Positions 25,761-28,760 of a stretch of 28,760 nt of DNA are shown piece by piece. The stretch is from an uncultured Solimonas sp. (GTDB lineage: Bacteria; Pseudomonadota; Gammaproteobacteria; Nevskiales; Nevskiaceae): NCBI GenBank assembly GCA_946478985.1, contig CAMLDZ010000035.1, positions 1-28,760 on the forward strand, read 5' to 3'. The notes beneath the pieces were generated by a model. That model was not told where the DNA came from. It did no database searches and saw nothing but the letters and a program-made list of their open reading frames with translations. Every line of letters starts with the position of its first letter. Within the stretch, counting starts at the first letter, position 1. Made by a program: the position numbers and the translations under genes.

Positions 25761-25801
25761 GCTTCAGTCGCGCCATGCACGCGCGTGGCCTGCGCGCTGC
25801 G

Positions 25802-26083
25802 TCAGGGCAATTCGCAGTAGCGCGAGCGGCGCCAGACGCCGTTCTCGCAGATCAGGTACTGGCCGATGCCGTCGGGGTGCTTGAAGCAGGCTTCGTGCGC
25901 GTGTTCGTAGGAACTGCCGTCGAAGCGGCACGAGAGGCCGGGCGTGCCGGCGGCTGGCGGTGACTGCGGCAGCTCGGAGATTTCGGAGGTCGCGATTTCT
26001 GCGGTCGGCGATTTGGAACAGGCGGCGAGCCCGCATAGCAGCGGGCCGGCCAGCAGGGCGGTCCGGACAAGAGTAAGACGCAC
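25802..26083 (-). CDS. Small Cys-rich lipoprotein of unknown function
   Basis: This 93-aa protein has a lipoprotein signal peptide: basic start, hydrophobic stretch 8-18 and lipobox LAAC with the lipidated cysteine C22. Residue +2 after the cysteine is Ser, which favours outer-membrane sorting. A Ser/Pro-rich linker (~23-49) leads to a compact domain with four cysteines (C52, C66, C79, C90), probably two disulfides. The family is not recognised. The start is GTG, preceded by GGGGGAAAAT; an ATG overlapping it is in another frame. It lies 42 nt downstream of uvrB on the same strand and may be cotranscribed with it. Confidence 0.72.
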   Translation of the reverse strand: MRLTLVRTALLAGPLLCGLAACSKSPTAEIATSEISELPQSPPAAGTPGLSCRFDGSSYEHAHEACFKHPDGIGQYLICENGVWRRSRYCELP

Positions 26084-26112
26084 ATTTTCCCCCGTGGGTT
26101 TCAGCTCGTGTT

Positions 26113-26132
26113 CGCCTGAGCGGGCTCAGGCG
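26113..26132. terminator. Perfect 8-bp hairpin over the uvrB stop codon
   Basis: CGCCTGAG (26113-26120) and CTCAGGCG (26125-26132) pair around a CGGG loop, and the uvrB stop codon TGA lies in one arm. No T-run follows on the minus strand, so it may protect the mRNA 3' end or attenuate read-through into the lipoprotein gene. Confidence 0.5.
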
Positions 26133-28186
26133 GCGTTGACCAGGGCGCGCTCGCGCAGCTTGCGGATTTCGTCGCGCAACTTGGCGGCTTTCTCGAACTC
26201 GAGATTCTGCGCCGCCGCTTTCATTTCCTTTTCCAGCTTGGCGACCTTCTTCGCCATCTGGTCCGGCGGCAGCGTGTCGTATTTGGCGGCGACTTCGGCG
26301 GCCTTGAGGGCGGCGCCGACCTGATAGTCCTCGTAGCCGTAGCGCATGACATCGGCGATTTTCTTCTGCACGCCCTTGGGCGTGATGCCGTGCGCCTTGT
26401 TGAAGGCGATCTGTTTGTCGCGGCGGCGCTCGGTTTCGCCGAGGGCACGCTTCATCGAATCGGTTTCGTGGTCGGCGTAGAGAATCGCCTTGCCGTTGAG
26501 ATGGCGGGCGGCGCGGCCGATGGTCTGGATCAGCGAGCGCTCCGAGCGCAGGAAGCCTTCCTTGTCGGCATCGAGGATCGCCACCAGCGAGACTTCCGGC
26601 AGGTCCAGGCCCTCACGCAACAGGTTGATGCCGACCAGCACATCGAACAGGCCCAGGCGCAGATCGCGAATGATCTCGGCGCGCTCGACCGTGTCGACGT
26701 CGGAGTGCATGTAGCGGACCTTGACGCCGTTCTCGGAGAGATAGTCGGTAAGGTCCTCGGCCATGCGCTTGGTCAGCACGGTGACCAGCACGCGTTCCTG
26801 CTTGTCGACGCGCAGGCGGATCTCGCCGAGGAGGTCGTCGACCTGCGAAGAGGCCGGGCGAATCTCGGTGACCGGATCGACGAGTCCGGTCGGACGGACG
26901 ACCTGCTCGGCGATCGCGTCGCCGGACTTCTCTTTCTCGTAGTTGCCGGGCGTCGCCGACACATAGATCGCCTGCGGGCTGATGCGCTCGAATTCATCGA
27001 AGCGCAGCGGCCGGTTATCCATCGCGCTCGGCAGGCGGAAGCCGTATTCGACCAGCGTCTCCTTGCGCGAGCGGTCGCCCTTGTACATCGCGCCGATCTG
27101 CGGAACGGTGACGTGCGATTCGTCGAGGACGATGATCGCGTCGGGCGGCAGATAGTCCAGCAGGCAGGGCGGCGGCTCGCCTGGCGCGCGGCCCGACAAG
27201 TAGCGCGAGTAGTTCTCGATGCCGTTGCAGTAGCCGATCTCGCGGATCATCTCCAGATCGAAGTTGGTGCGCTGCTCGATTCGCTGCGCCTCGATCAGCT
27301 TGCTCTGCTGCTGGAACAGCCTGGTGCGCTCGACCATCTCGGCGCGGATATCGTCGAACATCGCGACGACTTTCTCGCGCGGCGTCACGTAATGCGTTTT
27401 CGGGAACACCGTGACGCGCGGCACCTTGCGCTTGACCTCGCCGGTCAAGGGATCGAAGTGGGCCAGCGACTCGATCTCGTCGTCGAACAGTTCGACACGG
27501 ATCGCATCGTCGTCGCTCTCGGCCGGGTGGATGTCGATGACGTCGCCGCGCACGCGAAAGGTGCCGCGCTCCAGCGCCACCTCGTTGCGTGTGTACTGCA
27601 TCGAGGTCAGCTGGCGGATCAGCTCGCGCTGCGGCAGGCGCTCGCCCTTGATCAGGTGCAGCACCATCGCGAAATAGCTTTCCGGATCGCCCAGTCCGTA
27701 GATCGCCGATACCGAGGCGATGATGATGGCGTCGCGCCGTGTCATCAGGGTCTTGGTCGCCGACAGGCGCATCTGCTCGATGTGATCGTTGATCGAGCTG
27801 TCCTTCTCGATGAAGGTATCGGTGCTGGCGATATAGGCTTCCGGCTGGTAGTAGTCGTAGTACGAGACAAAATACTCGACCGCATTGTCCGGAAAGAACT
27901 CGCGGAACTCGCCGTAGAGCTGCGCCGCCAGGGTCTTGTTCGGCGCCATGATCAGCGTCGGCCGCTGCAGTTTCTGGATGACGTTGGCGATGCTGAAGGT
28001 CTTGCCGGAGCCGGTGACGCCGAGCAGGGTCTGATGCATCAGACCGTCCTGCAGGCCTTCGGCGAGCTTGGCGATGGCCGTCGGCTGGTCGCCGGCAGGC
28101 GCCCAGTCGGCCTTGAGCTTGAACGGCTGTTCGTCGCGCTGACGCAAGCGGCTGGTCTTGACGGAGTCGCGGGGGGCTTCCTGCAT
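26126..28186 (-). CDS. uvrB: Excinuclease ABC subunit B
   Basis: UvrB is the DNA-damage-verifying helicase of nucleotide excision repair; it receives damaged DNA from UvrA and recruits UvrC for incision. From the chosen ATG (complement of 28184-28186) the protein has 686 aa, against about 673 in E. coli. It shows Walker A GVTGSGKT at 56-63, the beta-hairpin [10 protein letters not shown] at 108-117, the DEAD-like LDESHVT, ATPGNYE, the helicase motif HSDVDTVER, the QTIGRAAR arginine-finger motif, and a C-terminal UVR domain ([20 protein letters not shown]). The frame extends 12 codons further to a TTG, but that codon lies in a palindrome without a ribosome site; the ATG has AGGTTG about 8 nt upstream. 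No canonical LexA box (CTGT-N8-ACAG) was seen in the 150 nt upstream. Confidence 0.97.
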   Translation of the reverse strand: MQEAPRDSVKTSRLRQRDEQPFKLKADWAPAGDQPTAIAKLAEGLQDGLMHQTLLGVTGSGKTFSIANVIQKLQRPTLIMAPNKTLAAQLYGEFREFFPDNAVEYFVSYYDYYQPEAYIASTDTFIEKDSSINDHIEQMRLSATKTLMTRRDAIIIASVSAIYGLGDPESYFAMVLHLIKGERLPQRELIRQLTSMQYTRNEVALERGTFRVRGDVIDIHPAESDDDAIRVELFDDEIESLAHFDPLTGEVKRKVPRVTVFPKTHYVTPREKVVAMFDDIRAEMVERTRLFQQQSKLIEAQRIEQRTNFDLEMIREIGYCNGIENYSRYLSGRAPGEPPPCLLDYLPPDAIIVLDESHVTVPQIGAMYKGDRSRKETLVEYGFRLPSAMDNRPLRFDEFERISPQAIYVSATPGNYEKEKSGDAIAEQVVRPTGLVDPVTEIRPASSQVDDLLGEIRLRVDKQERVLVTVLTKRMAEDLTDYLSENGVKVRYMHSDVDTVERAEIIRDLRLGLFDVLVGINLLREGLDLPEVSLVAILDADKEGFLRSERSLIQTIGRAARHLNGKAILYADHETDSMKRALGETERRRDKQIAFNKAHGITPKGVQKKIADVMRYGYEDYQVGAALKAAEVAAKYDTLPPDQMAKKVAKLEKEMKAAAQNLEFEKAAKLRDEIRKLRERALVNAA

Positions 28187-28213
28187 GAGCTTCAACCTGG
28201 GGGCGCCGATGGC

Positions 28214-28226
28214 CCCGTTCAACGGG
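28214..28226. promoter_or_regulatory. 13-bp palindrome upstream of uvrB
   Basis: CCCGTT-C-AACGGG is a perfect palindrome around one base, 27 nt upstream of the chosen uvrB start. Its symmetry suits a dimeric regulator, or it could form part of the mRNA leader. A second stem, GCCCC/GGGGC with loop TCTCC, lies at 28247-28261. No known operator was recognised. Confidence 0.3.
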
Positions 28227-28338
28227 ACTGGCTAGGTTACCGCAAAGCCCCTCTCCGGGGCCGTGCGGAACGACGTCGCGCCGGCGGCGGTCACAGCATC
28301 ACAAAAGGCCAGAGGCCGGATTTTCGAGGAGAACATCG

Positions 28339-28674
28339 ATGGGAAAACTGCAACAGCTGGCGCTGCTCGCCGCCGCCGGTCTCAGTGCCTGCGGCAGCTT
28401 GCGCGAGCGCGGCGAACAGGTGCGCGTCACCGCCAGCGCGAGCGTGGTGGCCGAGTGCCTGCAGAAGGGCAGCGTGGCGCTCGGTTCCGCGCCGACCGCC
28501 GGCTACGGTGACAACGGCCTGCTCGAGCTGCGCAAGCAGGCGGTCGAACGCGGCGGCAACGTGCTGCTGGTGCGCAGCTACGCGGCGCCCGACGGTGGCA
28601 CCGCGTACCACTGCGATCCGCTGCCGCCGGCCGATGATCCGCGCATCAAGCCGCCCGGCAGGCCGGGCGTCTAG
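28339..28674 (+). CDS. Small lipoprotein, DUF4156-like
   Basis: This 111-aa protein has a lipoprotein signal (lipobox LSAC, C18). The mature part contains VVAECLQKGSV (C40), then an alpha segment ELRKQAVERGGNVLLVRS, and TAYHC (C92). The C-x-x-x-G-x-V start, a helix, and G-G/A-N-hydrophobic pattern resemble DUF4156 and the related RcsF-like envelope lipoproteins, which use a disulfide between such cysteines. The Pro-rich tail (93-111) is variable. An excellent ribosome site GAGGAG lies 7 nt before the ATG. It is divergent from uvrB. The function is unknown and the family call is tentative. Confidence 0.75.
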   Translation: MGKLQQLALLAAAGLSACGSLRERGEQVRVTASASVVAECLQKGSVALGSAPTAGYGDNGLLELRKQAVERGGNVLLVRSYAAPDGGTAYHCDPLPPADDPRIKPPGRPGV

Positions 28675-28760
28675 GGCCTGTTAGCGCTATGGCCACCGCT
28701 GTGACGGAGACCGTTTTGGCGCAGCGCAAGGCGCGAGGAGCGCCGTGTACTGGACGTACA
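28674..28760 (+). repeat. Left part of a probable dispersed palindromic repeat
   Basis: Immediately at the lipoprotein stop begins GGGCCTGTTAGCGCTA, followed by a GC-rich stretch with GGCGCAGCGCAAGGCGCGAGGAGCGCC, and the window ends inside TGTAC-TGGAC-GTACA (28746-28760), the centre of a symmetric element. From memory this layout recurs between genes in related genomes, but I cannot verify it here. The other half lies beyond the edge. Confidence 0.45.

Larger units (their letters stand above)
25564..25801. other. Intergenic region between tRNA terminator and lipoprotein gene
   Basis: These 238 bases hold no recognised gene. They contain a 29-codon minus-strand ORF with a good ribosome site (25574-25663, listed separately), a 5-bp hairpin CCGCT/AGCGG at 25625-25640, and a long stem at 25737-25760. 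There is no copy of the tRNA 3' end that would mark an integrated element. Confidence 0.5.

Noticed and set aside
25522..25801. Integration site (att) at the tRNA 3' end
   Set aside because: No second copy of the tRNA 3' sequence and no integrase gene were seen in the window.
26390..28684. 764-codon plus-strand frame opposite uvrB
   Set aside because: It is a shadow of uvrB, which has all helicase motifs on the other strand.

Overview
The window is GC-rich DNA from a Gram-negative proteobacterium. The evidence is a TolC-type outer-membrane channel, two lipobox-bearing lipoproteins, a tripartite exporter and a bacterial UvrB. The flavour of the housekeeping genes suggests a gammaproteobacterium near Nevskiales/Xanthomonadales, but that placement is inference and nothing in the window proves it.

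Left edge (1-2565): the C-terminal bulk of a SufS-type cysteine desulfurase, open at the window edge. It has an Ala/Pro-rich N-terminal extension like that of family 2A encapsulin cargo enzymes. It converges on an AmpG-like MFS transporter gene on the minus strand. A 525-base divergent region (2566-3090) follows, holding three small hairpins and only weak promoter candidates.

Centre (3091-25287): eleven plus-strand genes packed end to end with overlaps of 1-20 nt or gaps of 1-42 nt, so almost certainly one operon of about 22 kb. Order: a 2,473-aa PUFA-synthase-like PKS (two PfaD/nitronate-monooxygenase-type barrels, KS, AT, three ACPs, KR); a 1,464-aa PKS (KS, AT, dehydratase, in-cis phosphopantetheinyl transferase); a stand-alone ACP; a GT1-family glycosyltransferase; an alpha/beta hydrolase; an HxxxDG acyltransferase; a MacA/HlyD-type adaptor; a MacB/LolD-type ATPase; two FtsX/MacB-like permeases; a second HxxxDG acyltransferase; and a TolC-like channel. 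The two megasynthases together carry a full reductive set (KS, AT, ACP, KR, DH, ER-like) plus the enzyme that activates the carriers. The next genes could release, glycosylate and acyl-transfer the chain, and the last six include a complete route from inner membrane to cell exterior. The logic parallels the cyanobacterial heterocyst glycolipid system (HglE-type PKS, HglT glycosyltransferase, DevBCA exporter, HgdD/TolC), here compressed into one operon. The likely product class is a secreted or surface glycolipid or polyketide lipid. The structure cannot be read from the sequence.

Right part (25288-28760): a 10-bp inverted repeat, then a well-formed stable-RNA promoter, tRNA-Val(GAC) and an intrinsic terminator. 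After that come a short region with a possible 29-codon ORF and a hairpin, a small Cys-rich lipoprotein gene and uvrB (both minus strand), a small DUF4156-like lipoprotein gene (plus strand), and at the right edge the start of what looks like a dispersed palindromic repeat.

All domain calls were made by reading motifs. No database search was possible.
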